From positions 1-57,478 of the forward strand of contig JAPHQV010000007.1 of assembly GCA_026197075.1 (NCBI GenBank): a stretch of DNA of 57,478 nt, in the 5' to 3' direction. How positions within the stretch are numbered: the stretch's first letter is position 1; every line of letters starts with the position of its first letter. Positions 7,692 to 16,593 of the stretch are shown here, piece after piece. The DNA comes from Gammaproteobacteria bacterium. Lineage in GTDB: Bacteria > Pseudomonadota > Gammaproteobacteria > DSM-19610. The notes beneath the pieces were generated by a model. That model made no database searches, was not told the DNA's origin, and saw nothing but the letters and a program-made list of their open reading frames with translations. The translations under genes and the position numbers were made by a program.

Positions 7692-9155
7692 ATGAAAGCG
7701 ACATTCAAGGCACAACTGACCGCGGAAGTCGTTCGCGAGCTGGAGGGAGACCAACCCCTTCCGGAACATGGGCCTATCGAGGCGGAGCTGGCCAGCAGCG
7801 ACTTGCCCGTTGCCCGGAAAATCATGCTGCGCGCCCAGAGACTGAGTCGACAGCATCATCTCGATGTTCACATCGACAAGGCCCTGCGCAACAGCGGCCT
7901 GGCCACGCTGGCCATAGGCGCGCTCTTTGTCGCGCTGGGCGCCCTGGCGGCCAGCCAGGCCTTCAGCCAGGTGACCGCGAACACGGTCAATTTTTACTGG
8001 CTGCTCACCGTACTGCTCGGCTTCAACCTGCTGGCCCTGCTGTTCTGGGTTATCGGACTTACCCTGGCCAAGCTCTCAGGCAGCCACATTACCAGCCCCT
8101 TGCCACGCCTGCAGGATCTCGTGAACCGCTGGCTTTCCAGCGGATCTGCCGCACAGCAGGCATACCGGGCCGTCCATGGCGTCCTGTGGAGTGGCGACAG
8201 CGGACACTGGCTGCTGAGCCGTATGACCCACGCCATCTGGCTGTCGTATCTGACCGGCGGCCTGGCCATGATCCTGCTGATGCTGGCCACCCGCCAGTTC
8301 GATTTCGTCTGGGAGACCACCCTGCTCGGACCCGACACCTTCGTATCGCTGACGGAAACCCTGTCCATAATCCCGGCCGCGCTGGGTTTCAGTGTGCCGG
8401 ACAGCGCCCAGGTCGCGGCAAGCCACCCCGGCATCATGCGCGAGGGTGATGCCGGAGCTTCGCGCCGGGCCTGGGCGGGCCTGCTGCTGGGTTGCATGGT
8501 GGTATACGGCATCCTGCCCAGGCTGTTGCTGCTGGGCGTGAGCCAGGCCCTGCTGGTCCGCGCGCGCGGGCGCTTCCGACTGCCCTTGTCCGATCCCTAC
8601 TATATCGGCCTGCGCAACCGCCTGATGCCCGCCACCCGGCGCTTCGGGGTGGTGGACCCGGACCGCCACCAACGCCCTGCCGTGGTCCCCGTGAACCCGA
8701 TCGCCACCGATAGCCGCTTGCCCGACAACGCCTTTTTCACCGGTATCGAACTGAACCCGGACCAGCCCTGGCCCCCGGGAGGCATCCCCGCGGGGGATGA
8801 CCTCGGGATCGTGAATGACGGACCCAGCCAGCATCGGGTACTGGATGCGCTGGCAACCTCTGGTGGACGCCCGCTGGTCGCCGTGGTCCCGCTGATGCGG
8901 TCTCCGGACCGCGGGCTGGAAAGACTGCTGGGCGCCCTCAAGGCCCGGTCCAGAGGCCCCCTGTACCTGGCCTTGAGTGAAGCGGATACCGATGGCAGGT
9001 CTGTCAATACCAATGGGCGCGAGCGCGACTGGTTCCGTCTCGCCGCCAGCCTCGGCATCGGCGCCGACAGCATTATCCGCCTGCGCTACAGGCCGCGAGC
9101 TGGAGACACATCCCCGCATGCCGGACCCTCCCCTGGAGTACAGGGCCATGACTAA
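7692..9155 (+). CDS. DUF2868 membrane protein
   Basis: The protein has 487 residues. After an N-terminal soluble stretch there are four hydrophobic segments: about residues 68-88, 100-125, 180-200 and 255-280. A large cytoplasmic C-terminal region (VVDPDRHQRPAV onward) follows. This layout and its coupling to a DUF3482 GTPase identify the DUF2868 family, a conserved proteobacterial pair whose function is not established. Its stop overlaps the GTPase start by 8 bp, so the two are probably translated together. Confidence 0.85.
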   Translation: MKATFKAQLTAEVVRELEGDQPLPEHGPIEAELASSDLPVARKIMLRAQRLSRQHHLDVHIDKALRNSGLATLAIGALFVALGALAASQAFSQVTANTVNFYWLLTVLLGFNLLALLFWVIGLTLAKLSGSHITSPLPRLQDLVNRWLSSGSAAQQAYRAVHGVLWSGDSGHWLLSRMTHAIWLSYLTGGLAMILLMLATRQFDFVWETTLLGPDTFVSLTETLSIIPAALGFSVPDSAQVAASHPGIMREGDAGASRRAWAGLLLGCMVVYGILPRLLLLGVSQALLVRARGRFRLPLSDPYYIGLRNRLMPATRRFGVVDPDRHQRPAVVPVNPIATDSRLPDNAFFTGIELNPDQPWPPGGIPAGDDLGIVNDGPSQHRVLDALATSGGRPLVAVVPLMRSPDRGLERLLGALKARSRGPLYLALSEADTDGRSVNTNGRERDWFRLAASLGIGADSIIRLRYRPRAGDTSPHAGPSPGVQGHD

Positions 9156-10524
9156 CGCGGCCGACACGGAAACCCCCATCTCCATCGCCGTGGTCGGTCA
9201 CAGCAACACCGGCAAGACCTCATTGCTGCGAACCCTGCTCCGGGACAGCCGCTTTGGCGAGGTTTCCGCCAGTCCCGGCACCACCCGCCATGTGGAGGGC
9301 GGATCCATTCTGGTGGCGGGCAGCCCCATCATCGATATCTACGACACCCCGGGGCTGGAAGACTCCATCGGCCTGCTGGAGGCCATTGAGGGGTTCGTGC
9401 CCGCAGGGGAGCGCAACCGCCTGCAGCTCTTTCTCGAGCAGCTGCCAGACGACTCGCCATTCGACCAGGAGGCCAAGGTCATCCGCCAATTGCTCAAGGA
9501 TGACCTGGTGTTGTATGTCATCGATATCCGGGAACCCCTGCTGGGAAAGTATATCGACGAGCTGAAAATCATCGCCATGGCGGCGAAACCGGTGATCCCG
9601 GTACTCAATTTCATCGCGGAGGGAAGCACCCGGTTGACGTCGTGGCAGCAACAGCTCGCCGACCTGGGGCTGCACGCCGTCGTCCGCTTCGATACCGTGA
9701 TTTTCAATTTCGAGGATGAAAGGCGGCTCTACCTGAAAATCCAGGCCATGCTGCCGGGCAAGCACGACCGGATCCAGGCGCTGATCGACGACCGCCAGCG
9801 GCAGTGGCGTGAACAGGTCGAGGCTGCCCGTCGCGCCATTGCCAACCTGCTCATCGAGGTGGCCGCGTTTCGATTCAGTACCGGATCCAATGGCGGTCAG
9901 TCGATGGCAAGGGAGAAAGAGTATTTCCACGACGCCATCCGCAAGGCCGAACAACACACCGTCGGCCTGCTGCTGGGATTGTTTCGTTTTCATCCTGACG
10001 ACATCAAGAGTGAGCAACTCCCCATCCGCGACGGTTACTGGAGCCTGGACCTGTTCGACCGGGAAAACCTCAAGACCTTTGGCCTCAGCGCCGGCAGCTA
10101 TGCCGCAAAGGGCGCAGCGATCGGCGCCGGGATCGATGTCTTCACCGGGGGGCTGTCTCTCGGCGCGGCCTCGGCGCTTGGCGCCCTCGCCGGCGTCACC
10201 TGGGGCACCGGCAGGCGCTTCAGGAATGAACTGGCCAATCTGGTGACCGGCAGGCGTTTTATCTGCGCCGACGACAACACCATCAAAATCCTCTTCCTGC
10301 GTCAGCGCCTGCTGTATGAAAGCCTCCAGCACCGCGGCCATGCCGCGCAGCAGCAACTCGACCTTGCCTCCGGGGCGGCGGGCGCGCTGCCCGATCACTG
10401 GGATCAATGGCTGAAACAGGCACGGCAACACCCGGAGTGGTCTGCCCTCAATGAGGGAGAGGATAAGGAACCCGCCAAGGCCAGGGAGAAACTGGTGGCG
10501 GACATCGCCGGGGCACTGGAATAA
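9148..10524 (+). CDS. Era-like GTPase with DUF3482 domain
   Basis: The protein has 458 residues. The G1 P-loop is GHSNTGKTS (about residues 16-24) and G3 is DTPGLED. The usual NKxD of G4 is not obvious: the equivalent stretch reads PVLNFIAEGS, so guanine specificity may be altered. The C-terminal half (DUF3482) contains a glycine/alanine-rich amphipathic stretch (AAKGAAIGAGIDVFTGG and beyond) that could insert into a membrane. The start at 9148 is chosen because it gives the expected short lead to the P-loop; the ORF is open back to 8977. It pairs with the overlapping DUF2868 gene. Confidence 0.87.
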   Translation: MTNAADTETPISIAVVGHSNTGKTSLLRTLLRDSRFGEVSASPGTTRHVEGGSILVAGSPIIDIYDTPGLEDSIGLLEAIEGFVPAGERNRLQLFLEQLPDDSPFDQEAKVIRQLLKDDLVLYVIDIREPLLGKYIDELKIIAMAAKPVIPVLNFIAEGSTRLTSWQQQLADLGLHAVVRFDTVIFNFEDERRLYLKIQAMLPGKHDRIQALIDDRQRQWREQVEAARRAIANLLIEVAAFRFSTGSNGGQSMAREKEYFHDAIRKAEQHTVGLLLGLFRFHPDDIKSEQLPIRDGYWSLDLFDRENLKTFGLSAGSYAAKGAAIGAGIDVFTGGLSLGAASALGALAGVTWGTGRRFRNELANLVTGRRFICADDNTIKILFLRQRLLYESLQHRGHAAQQQLDLASGAAGALPDHWDQWLKQARQHPEWSALNEGEDKEPAKAREKLVADIAGALE

Positions 10525-10555
10525 ACAACCAAGAATACTGACTGCAACCTTGGGG

Positions 10556-10632
10556 ATTCCGTCATTCCCGCGAAGGCGGGAATCCAGTGGTTTACAGACC
10601 TTGGATTCCCGCCTTCGCGGGAATGACGGAAT
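10556..10632. repeat. Palindromic repeat, 31-bp perfect arms
   Basis: The arms at 10556-10586 and 10602-10632 are exact reverse complements with a 15-nt loop. Each arm also contains the smaller palindrome CCCGCGAAGGCGGG. It belongs to the CGTCATTCC family seen again at 35797, 37160 and 49840. It lies between the converging ends of the DUF3482 and aldo/keto reductase genes and could also act as a bidirectional terminator or mRNA stabiliser. Confidence 0.88.
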
Positions 10633-10677
10633 TTGATTGTAGTGATAAATCCCGACTTCCGAGTAAAAACCGACTGC

Positions 10678-11577
10678 CTAGAGTTCCGCGAGCTCCGCGG
10701 CCATGCGCTTGCGCAAACCCATATCGGGCAGCGGTCCGGTGCCTGCGCCCATGTTTTCCCGCATGTGCTCCACCTTGGAGGTAGCCGGTATGGCGCAGGT
10801 GACCGTCGGATGGGAAACGATGAACTTGAGAAACACCTGCGCCCAATTCCGGCACTCGATCTCCGCCGCCCAGCCGGGCAGAGGCCGGTTGCGGATACGA
10901 TCGAACAGGCTGCCGCCACGGAAGGGGCGATTGATGATGACCGCAAGACCGCGCTCCTGCGCCAGTGGCAACAGACGGCGCTCGGCCTCACGATCCAGTA
11001 CATTGTAGGTGAATTGCACGAAGTCCAGGTCCCGGGTGCGCATGATATGCTCCATGTCCTCGTGGCGACGGCCATGGGAGGTGGTGATGCCGATATAGCG
11101 AATGCGTCCCTCTGCCTTCCAGGCCTGCAGGGTCTCCAGGTGGGCCTCCCAATCCAGCAGATTATGGACCTGCATCAGGTCGAAGCGTGGCAGGTGCCAC
11201 AATTCCCGGGAACGTTCCATCTGCCGCACGCCCAGGCCCCGCCCTGGGGTCCAGACCTTGGTGGCGGAGAACAGTCGATCGCGCCCCTGCACCTGCTCCA
11301 GCAATTCTCCCAAAACCGCTTCGGCCGTGCCATACATGGGCGAGGAGTCGATGAGCGCGCCACCCCGTTCAAAAAAAGTCCGCAGCACCGGGAGCAGTGG
11401 CGCCATGCTGATGGGATCACGATTCACGTTGAAAGTGACCCAGGTACCCATGCCGATCACAGGCAAGCGCTCGCCACTGGAGGGGATCATGCGTTCCAGC
11501 ATCGAGGCCGGTGCGGCGCGACCCGTACGCAGGACGGCCAACGCGGCCAGGCCGAGCAGGAAATGTCGACGATGCAT
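10678..11577 (-). CDS. Aldo/keto reductase with export signal
   Basis: This 299-residue NAD(P)H-type oxidoreductase has the AKR (alpha/beta)8 barrel. LIDSSPMYG carries the catalytic Asp and Tyr, TKVW the Lys, and LMQVHNL the His. The start at 11577 gives MHRRHFLLGLAALAVLRTGRA, a Tat-like signal (RRHFL), so the enzyme is probably periplasmic; a longer ORF upstream to 11661 is less likely. Exported AKRs with Tat signals occur in proteobacteria and their substrates are mostly unknown. It has no evident operon partner. Confidence 0.87.
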   Translation of the reverse strand: MHRRHFLLGLAALAVLRTGRAAPASMLERMIPSSGERLPVIGMGTWVTFNVNRDPISMAPLLPVLRTFFERGGALIDSSPMYGTAEAVLGELLEQVQGRDRLFSATKVWTPGRGLGVRQMERSRELWHLPRFDLMQVHNLLDWEAHLETLQAWKAEGRIRYIGITTSHGRRHEDMEHIMRTRDLDFVQFTYNVLDREAERRLLPLAQERGLAVIINRPFRGGSLFDRIRNRPLPGWAAEIECRNWAQVFLKFIVSHPTVTCAIPATSKVEHMRENMGAGTGPLPDMGLRKRMAAELAEL

Positions 11578-11735
11578 ACGGGGACCAGCCAAAAAAACCT
11601 TCCTCGCTGCCAAGTGCCTGTAGTCAATGGCGTGGATAATGGACGAAGCCCGGACCGACATGAGGATTCGGTGCTTGCCGTGGCAATGTCATGCCATGGA
11701 GAATAGACGAAAGCAGCAGTGGATTCAGGTGCAAC

Positions 11736-11818
11736 ATGCAAAACACCTGGAAAGAGAGTATCTATCGACAGCGCAAAGAACTGGCCAGCATCCTGCGTGA
11801 ACCCCTCGAACGCCTGGT
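11736..11818 (+). pseudogene. 5' fragment of the PDC-sensor gene
   Basis: About 28 codons (MQNTWKESIYRQRKELAS and on to LERLV) match the start of the intact gene at 15462, as does the preceding AATAGACGA. The similarity then stops abruptly. The copy is more diverged than the 3' fragment at 30388. Together with the intact gene it brackets the fccAB block. The remaining 11819-12034 shows no gene, only an imperfect hairpin at 11989-12020. Confidence 0.8.
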
Positions 11819-12034
11819 GCTGAGGCGATATTGGCTCACAACCGCTCGTGGTCGATGACGCTACGCCAGGATAAATTCTTGAATTTCAGTATGGTGTGAA
11901 CAGGAAGATTTTAGAAAATCAGCGCAGCCTCACAAGTCAACGAGTACGGAAGGTATTGCGGTCAATTTCACAAGGGCAAGTGGGAGATGGATCTGCCGAT
12001 CCCTGGATCGCGGCAAATCCACCCCCCTTATCGC

Positions 12035-13327
12035 TCACCCGAAGACGTCGTAGGTGATGTTGTTGAACCAGGAGTGGGCATAGGCTTCCTCGCGGGCCCT
12101 CGTCTCCATCGACGAATCCGCGGCCGTCAGGCCACCGGAGCCATCCACCTTCTGGATGCCACCCTCGGCATACTTGTAGACCATCGCCACCGAGATACCG
12201 TCGCCAGGAGCCACGATGCTGTAGCAGGTGTTGACGTAGGAAGGCTGCGGGGCTTCCCTTTCATTGAGCAACGCCACGACCGCCGCGGCACACACCTTGG
12301 CCTGGCTGTTGGCTGCGTATCCCGATTTTGGCATGGGCGAGGCGATGCTGGCATCGCCGATCACGTGGACATTGGGCAGCTGCTTCGACTCGAAGGTCTG
12401 GTGATCCACCGGACACCATCCGCTTTCGTCCACCAGACCGGCATCGAAGGCGATCTTGCCGGCCTTCTGGGCGGGGATGATGTTGAGCACATCGGCCTTG
12501 AAGGATTCCACCGTCGCCTGCGCGGTGCGAGTGGCGGCGTCGACGCTCTCCACCTTGCCCCCCTGGGGCCCGGAGATCCAGTCGATCATCGAATTATCCG
12601 TTCCATACCCGTAGTACTTCTTCCACGCCGCCGTGAAAAGGCCGAACTTGGAGAATTTGTCCTTGGGATCGAGGACGATGATTTTCGACTTCGGCTTGTG
12701 ATTCTTCAGGTAATCGGCAATTAGACTCACCCGCTCATAAGGTCCAGGCGGGCAGCGGAACGGATTGGGCGGCGGCGCGATGACGACGGTACCGCCATCG
12801 CGCATGGACTCCAGTTGCTTGCGTAGAAGGGCGGTCTGCGGGCCCGCCTTCCAGGCATGGGGGATGGTTTCCGCCACATCGGCATTATAGCCAGCGATTG
12901 TTTCCCATTTGAAGTCGATGCCCGGAGATACGATGCAGCGATCGAAGGCGAAATTCTTGCCACCCGCGGTGATCACCTTTCTGCTCTTGGCGTCGATCCC
13001 GGTGACCCAATCGTGAACCACGTTCACGCCATGCGCCGCCAACCCTTCGTAACCGAAGCGGATGGACTCCATCGCGCGGCGACCATGGAGGACCTCGTTG
13101 CTCATGAAACAGGTATGGTAATCCCTGCCCGCCTCGATGAGCGTCACCTCGATGGAGGAGTCAGCCATGCGGATATACTTGGCCGCCGTGGCACCACCGA
13201 TACCACCGCCGACGATGACCACCTTCTTGCCCGCACCGCCGATGGCGAAACCGGGAAATCCTACAGCGCCGATGGCGGCCGCAGCACAGGTCAGCTTAAG
13301 AAAATCTCTGCGTTTGATGTTCGACAT
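12035..13327 (-). CDS. fccB: Flavocytochrome c sulfide dehydrogenase, flavoprotein subunit
   Basis: The 430-residue FAD subunit oxidises sulfide in the periplasm and passes electrons to the FccA haems. It has the Tat signal KRRDFLK, then the FAD-binding motif VVIVGGGIGGATAA (about residues 35-48). The Cys in HTCFMSNEVL corresponds to the covalent FAD-linking Cys of this family. RCPPGPYERVS and NTCYS match the two active-site redox Cys. A C-terminal FCSD flavin-binding domain ends the protein. It lies 21 bp after fccA in the same direction. Length and motifs are complete. Confidence 0.97.
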   Translation of the reverse strand: MSNIKRRDFLKLTCAAAAIGAVGFPGFAIGGAGKKVVIVGGGIGGATAAKYIRMADSSIEVTLIEAGRDYHTCFMSNEVLHGRRAMESIRFGYEGLAAHGVNVVHDWVTGIDAKSRKVITAGGKNFAFDRCIVSPGIDFKWETIAGYNADVAETIPHAWKAGPQTALLRKQLESMRDGGTVVIAPPPNPFRCPPGPYERVSLIADYLKNHKPKSKIIVLDPKDKFSKFGLFTAAWKKYYGYGTDNSMIDWISGPQGGKVESVDAATRTAQATVESFKADVLNIIPAQKAGKIAFDAGLVDESGWCPVDHQTFESKQLPNVHVIGDASIASPMPKSGYAANSQAKVCAAAVVALLNEREAPQPSYVNTCYSIVAPGDGISVAMVYKYAEGGIQKVDGSGGLTAADSSMETRAREEAYAHSWFNNITYDVFG

Positions 13328-13348
13328 ATCGTTTAACCCCTCTCCTCG

Positions 13349-13954
13349 TTAGTCGACCTGACTGGCGTAGTAGTTGACCAACTGCTCGATGGCATCTTCT
13401 TCTCCAACTTTCTCCACCGCATCGTTCAGCTTGCCCTTCATCTTTTTCGGTGCTTCACGCTTTTCGGCGATGTAGTCCTGGATACTCCATCGCACATAGA
13501 GCGACCATTGCCCAGCGAGAATACCTGCATCATCATCCTTGGATCGCCCACCGTTCTCGTGACACTTCTCGCAGAACTTGTCGTGGAGGATATAGCCGCG
13601 CTTGGCGGTTTTCACGTCGTATTCCTGCTTGTGCGCCTCGAATTTCCGGTTGGTGAAATACTCGGCCATCGCCGCGATCTCCTCCGCCGTATAACCCTTG
13701 GCGATGCGGTTCATGATCGTCGGATTCCCCTGGTCGTTCTTGTACGCCTCCATGGCCTCAATGAAGAATTCCTTGGAGATTCCCGTGATGGTCGGCGTGG
13801 CAGGCCCCTGGCTATTGCCATGGGTGCCATGACAACCGGCACAGGTATTGCCCAGCATCTCACCGCTGGGAGTGGAAGCGTAAGCCGCACCGCTTAACGC
13901 CAAGGTCAGGCCGCCCGCGACGAGCACGCCCTGCAGGGTATTATTCTTTCTCAT
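13349..13954 (-). CDS. fccA: Dihaem cytochrome c subunit of sulfide dehydrogenase
   Basis: The 201-residue exported cytochrome has a Sec signal ending near AAYAS and two haem sites, CAGCH (about residue 38) and CEKCH (about 129). These correspond to the two cytochrome domains of FccA. It forms a complex with FccB and passes electrons to small c-type cytochromes. AGGAGG precedes the ATG. It sits between the tetrahaem cytochrome gene and fccB, all in one direction. Confidence 0.95.
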   Translation of the reverse strand: MRKNNTLQGVLVAGGLTLALSGAAYASTPSGEMLGNTCAGCHGTHGNSQGPATPTITGISKEFFIEAMEAYKNDQGNPTIMNRIAKGYTAEEIAAMAEYFTNRKFEAHKQEYDVKTAKRGYILHDKFCEKCHENGGRSKDDDAGILAGQWSLYVRWSIQDYIAEKREAPKKMKGKLNDAVEKVGEEDAIEQLVNYYASQVD

Positions 13955-14115
13955 ACTGCCTCCTTAGGTTCCGTATACCGCACCGCATTAACCGAAGCAC
14001 CTGCCTCGGGAACTACATTTATTCCGACCCGGAGAAACAGACATCCCGGGGTTGATTCGTCACCCAATCGCAAAATCACAACCTGCCGTACGCTTGCATA
14101 TGCTCCTGCTCCATC

Positions 14116-14688
14116 TCAGAGCTGGATATCATCCAGCGGCGGGTCCGGCCGCTCATGCGCGATACCTTGATGGCACTGTATACAGGTCTTGCCCTCCATC
14201 TCGGCGCGCACGTGCTTGTTCTCGGCGATTTTCGACTGGGTAGTCAGATCCATATCTTCCAGTTCATGGCAACTGCGACACTCACGGGAGTCAGTGGCTT
14301 CCATTTTTTCCCAGACGCGGTTGGCCATATCCCAACGGTGCGCCTCGAACTTTTCCCGGGTATCGATCGTGCCGATGATCTGGTGATAGATATCCTTGGT
14401 GGCCACCAGCTTGGACCAGACCTTTGGACCGAAGTCCTTGGGTACATGGCAATCGGCACAACCGGCTTGAACTCCCGAGGTGTTCTTGAAATGAGCGGTC
14501 TTCTCATACTCCTCGTAGTTCCACTGCATGGTGTGGCAGGAAGTACAGAACTCAGTGGTATTGGTATAGGCAAAGAACCCGTTGACTCCACCAAGAACCA
14601 GCATGCCGGAAACGAAGACCACCAGGAAAACGACAAACCGCTTGAGGGGAAACCCACCGGAGCGACCCGGCCCTTTGGCAGAAGACAT
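14116..14688 (-). CDS. NapC/NirT-family membrane tetrahaem cytochrome c
   Basis: This protein of about 190 residues has one N-terminal membrane anchor (about residues 15-38) and four haem motifs: CTSCH, CADCH, CRSCH and CIQCH. Family members exchange electrons between the quinone pool and periplasmic redox proteins. The second ATG (14688) has AGGGG upstream and is preferred over 14709. It is the first gene of the fcc operon, which suggests a link between sulfide dehydrogenase and the quinone pool; direction of flow is inference. Confidence 0.9.
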   Translation of the reverse strand: MSSAKGPGRSGGFPLKRFVVFLVVFVSGMLVLGGVNGFFAYTNTTEFCTSCHTMQWNYEEYEKTAHFKNTSGVQAGCADCHVPKDFGPKVWSKLVATKDIYHQIIGTIDTREKFEAHRWDMANRVWEKMEATDSRECRSCHELEDMDLTTQSKIAENKHVRAEMEGKTCIQCHQGIAHERPDPPLDDIQL

Positions 14689-14897
14689 AAACTGTATTAC
14701 CCCTGACATACACCACTATCGATACCCTTGGTCAGGCGGCCACGACTCGGGCCCGAGCCTGCACCACAGGCATGGTTACTGCTCGCCGTGCCGGCCGACA
14801 CCATCGGGCAGCCCGCACCAACGCTATGGTCAATGCAATGTGTATGCCAGGGTATTTACCGGCTGCATAATCGGAGGGAAGGGTAGAAGTCGATGAA

Positions 14898-14945
14898 TCA
14901 CTTATAATTAAGAAACATTTAATATACTTGTTTTATATGACAAGC
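14898..14945. promoter_or_regulatory. AT-rich putative promoter region upstream of the fcc operon
   Basis: This is an unusually AT-rich stretch (TATAATTAAG, TTAATATACTTG, TTATATG) about 210 bp upstream of the tetrahaem cytochrome gene. Several -10-like hexamers occur on both strands, but I cannot assign a unique -35/-10 pair. The rest of 14710-15157 holds no gene that I can recognise. Confidence 0.35.
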
Positions 14946-15157
14946 ATGTCAGTGTCCTGCCAGCATTGCAGCCCCGTCATTCATGGCAGAGCAACCAGAC
15001 ATTCTGGCATCCCGGACATCACTGGATTCAACGCAACTTGGTCAGCAAGGATGAGCGCGATAGGCGCTGGGCCAGCCACCGCCAGCATGTGCCAGGATCC
15101 CATCGACTTCATATCCAGCGCCATGTAGCACCAGGGATGATCAAATCCTCGGCAAGC

Positions 15158-15304
15158 TCAGCCGCGCCCGTGCAAACGGAGTAATTCGTCCTTGGCCGCT
15201 TCCAGCACCTGCCTCTGCTCGGGATCGAGATTCCTGCCGGGCCACGACATACCCACTAGAGCCCGGTAAGTTCCTTGGTCAGGCCCGGCAGAAAATGGTG
15301 GCGG
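15158..15304 (-). pseudogene. C-terminal remnant of an unidentified gene
   Basis: A 48-codon open stretch ends in a stop codon. Its protein-like sequence includes DQGTYRALVGMSWPGRN and LEAAKDELLRLHGRG. The frame is closed upstream by a stop at 15305-15307. ATG (15248) or GTG (15254) could initiate a peptide of about 30 residues. I do not recognise the parent family. It lies in a 750-bp gap between the fcc operon and the PDC gene. Confidence 0.4.
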
Positions 15305-15461
15305 TCACATCTTAATCCGGTCACAGGTCCATGCCTTCCCCATGGTGGTCAAACCCCGGCGGCAATATCCAGTGAAAGCCCTGCCAGCGGCAAGGATACA
15401 CTTGCCGAATACATCCCCTGACCTGACAATAGACGAGGACCGAAACGACGACAGGCTTCTC

Positions 15462-16397
15462 ATGCAAAACACGTGGAAAGAGAGTATCTATAGGCAGCGC
15501 GAGGAACTGGCCAGCATCCTGCGTGACCCCCTGGAACGGCTGGCGGAACAATGTGTACCCGTTTGGGGTAATCGGGAGAAACTCAATGAGTTGTTGCTAA
15601 CGGGCTTCCCCCGTATCCCGCATTGCACCTATCTCTACTGCGTCGACACCAAGGGCATGCAGATCTGTGACAATATCGGAGCCTCAGGTCTGGCACCGGA
15701 TCATTTCGGACGTGATCGCTCCCAACGCCCGTATATGCAGGAATCGGTGCCGGCCTGGGGATTCCTGTTATCCGACGCCTATATCAGTCTGCGCAAGCAC
15801 CGCCCCTCCCTCACCGCCCTGCAAGTGGTGCGGGATGGCGAACGCACCCTCGGCTTTCTCGGCGCCGATTTCGACTTGCGCAATCTGCCGGTAACGTCGG
15901 AACTCTACGAGGAGCCGGGGCAGTGGCGGCAGGTAAAGGGCGATCCCGCCATCCGCGGCCAGGTATTCCAGCAGTGCCGCATCGACAGCCCCATGGATCG
16001 CCACATGGACCAGGCCCTGTCCATCCTGGAGGAACTACTCACCCAGCGCGGCGTGTTCCAGTGCCAGATCCATTTTTCCAGCAGCCAGGCCACCATCTGG
16101 CGCGTGGATGACCCCTTCCGCTACCGCATCCTGGATCATGAGGCCCTTAATGACCCGGATATTTGCCTGGTATTCCCCCGCGAGCCCTATCCCACCGATG
16201 CGGAAATCCCCCGCAAGGACATCAAGCGTATCCTGAACACCATGCGCTACCTGCGCGAGGCGGATCCCAATATCTACCTGCGCATGGCCTCCATCAATCT
16301 CTTCAACGGGCTCATCAGCCTTACCTTCTCCTGTGACGGTTCCCATTACATGCCCCATGTGGAGTTCCTGCTCAAGGATCGTTCCTTCTGGTTCTAA
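15462..16397 (+). CDS. PDC (Cache-like) sensor-domain protein
   Basis: The protein has 311 residues and no signal peptide or membrane segment. The central region (IPHCTYLYCVDTKGMQICDNIG, then GRDRSQRPYMQE and LGFLGADFDL) looks like a PDC/Cache sensor fold, found here as a free-standing protein rather than fused to a kinase or chemoreceptor. The start at 15462 matches the truncated copy at 11736. The ligand and partner are unknown. Its 3' end and trailing 62 bp are duplicated at 30388-30622, and its 5' end at 11736. A divergent activator gene begins on the other strand beyond its end. Confidence 0.8.
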   Translation: MQNTWKESIYRQREELASILRDPLERLAEQCVPVWGNREKLNELLLTGFPRIPHCTYLYCVDTKGMQICDNIGASGLAPDHFGRDRSQRPYMQESVPAWGFLLSDAYISLRKHRPSLTALQVVRDGERTLGFLGADFDLRNLPVTSELYEEPGQWRQVKGDPAIRGQVFQQCRIDSPMDRHMDQALSILEELLTQRGVFQCQIHFSSSQATIWRVDDPFRYRILDHEALNDPDICLVFPREPYPTDAEIPRKDIKRILNTMRYLREADPNIYLRMASINLFNGLISLTFSCDGSHYMPHVEFLLKDRSFWF

Positions 16398-16459
16398 GGC
16401 TTTTCTGCAGACCCGTTCACAAAAGATAATCGTGCTGGCGGAAGCCTAGCCGGCTTCAC
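16227..16459 (+). repeat. Direct repeat copy 1 (PDC gene 3' end)
   Basis: This stretch of about 233 bp runs from CGTATCCTGAACACCATGCG through the PDC stop codon to CCGGCTTCAC. It recurs at 30388-30622 in the same orientation with only three differences in the coding part. The two copies flank the activator and the whole sigma-54 operon. Confidence 0.92.
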
Positions 16460-16593
16460 GTCACTTCCGGCAGTTCGGTCAGCGCGCCCGGCGCTGTAGG
16501 AGTCAGGTGATGGGCCTTGACAAGGCAACCTATGTGAACGTCTCTCGGCGTCTGGGTGTTTGATCCTCTCGCCAGAAATACTTGGCGAATGGC

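Noticed and set aside
11989-12020. Terminator of the fcc operon
   Set aside because: There is a stem with one mismatch, but no U tract on the minus strand, so an intrinsic terminator is not supported.
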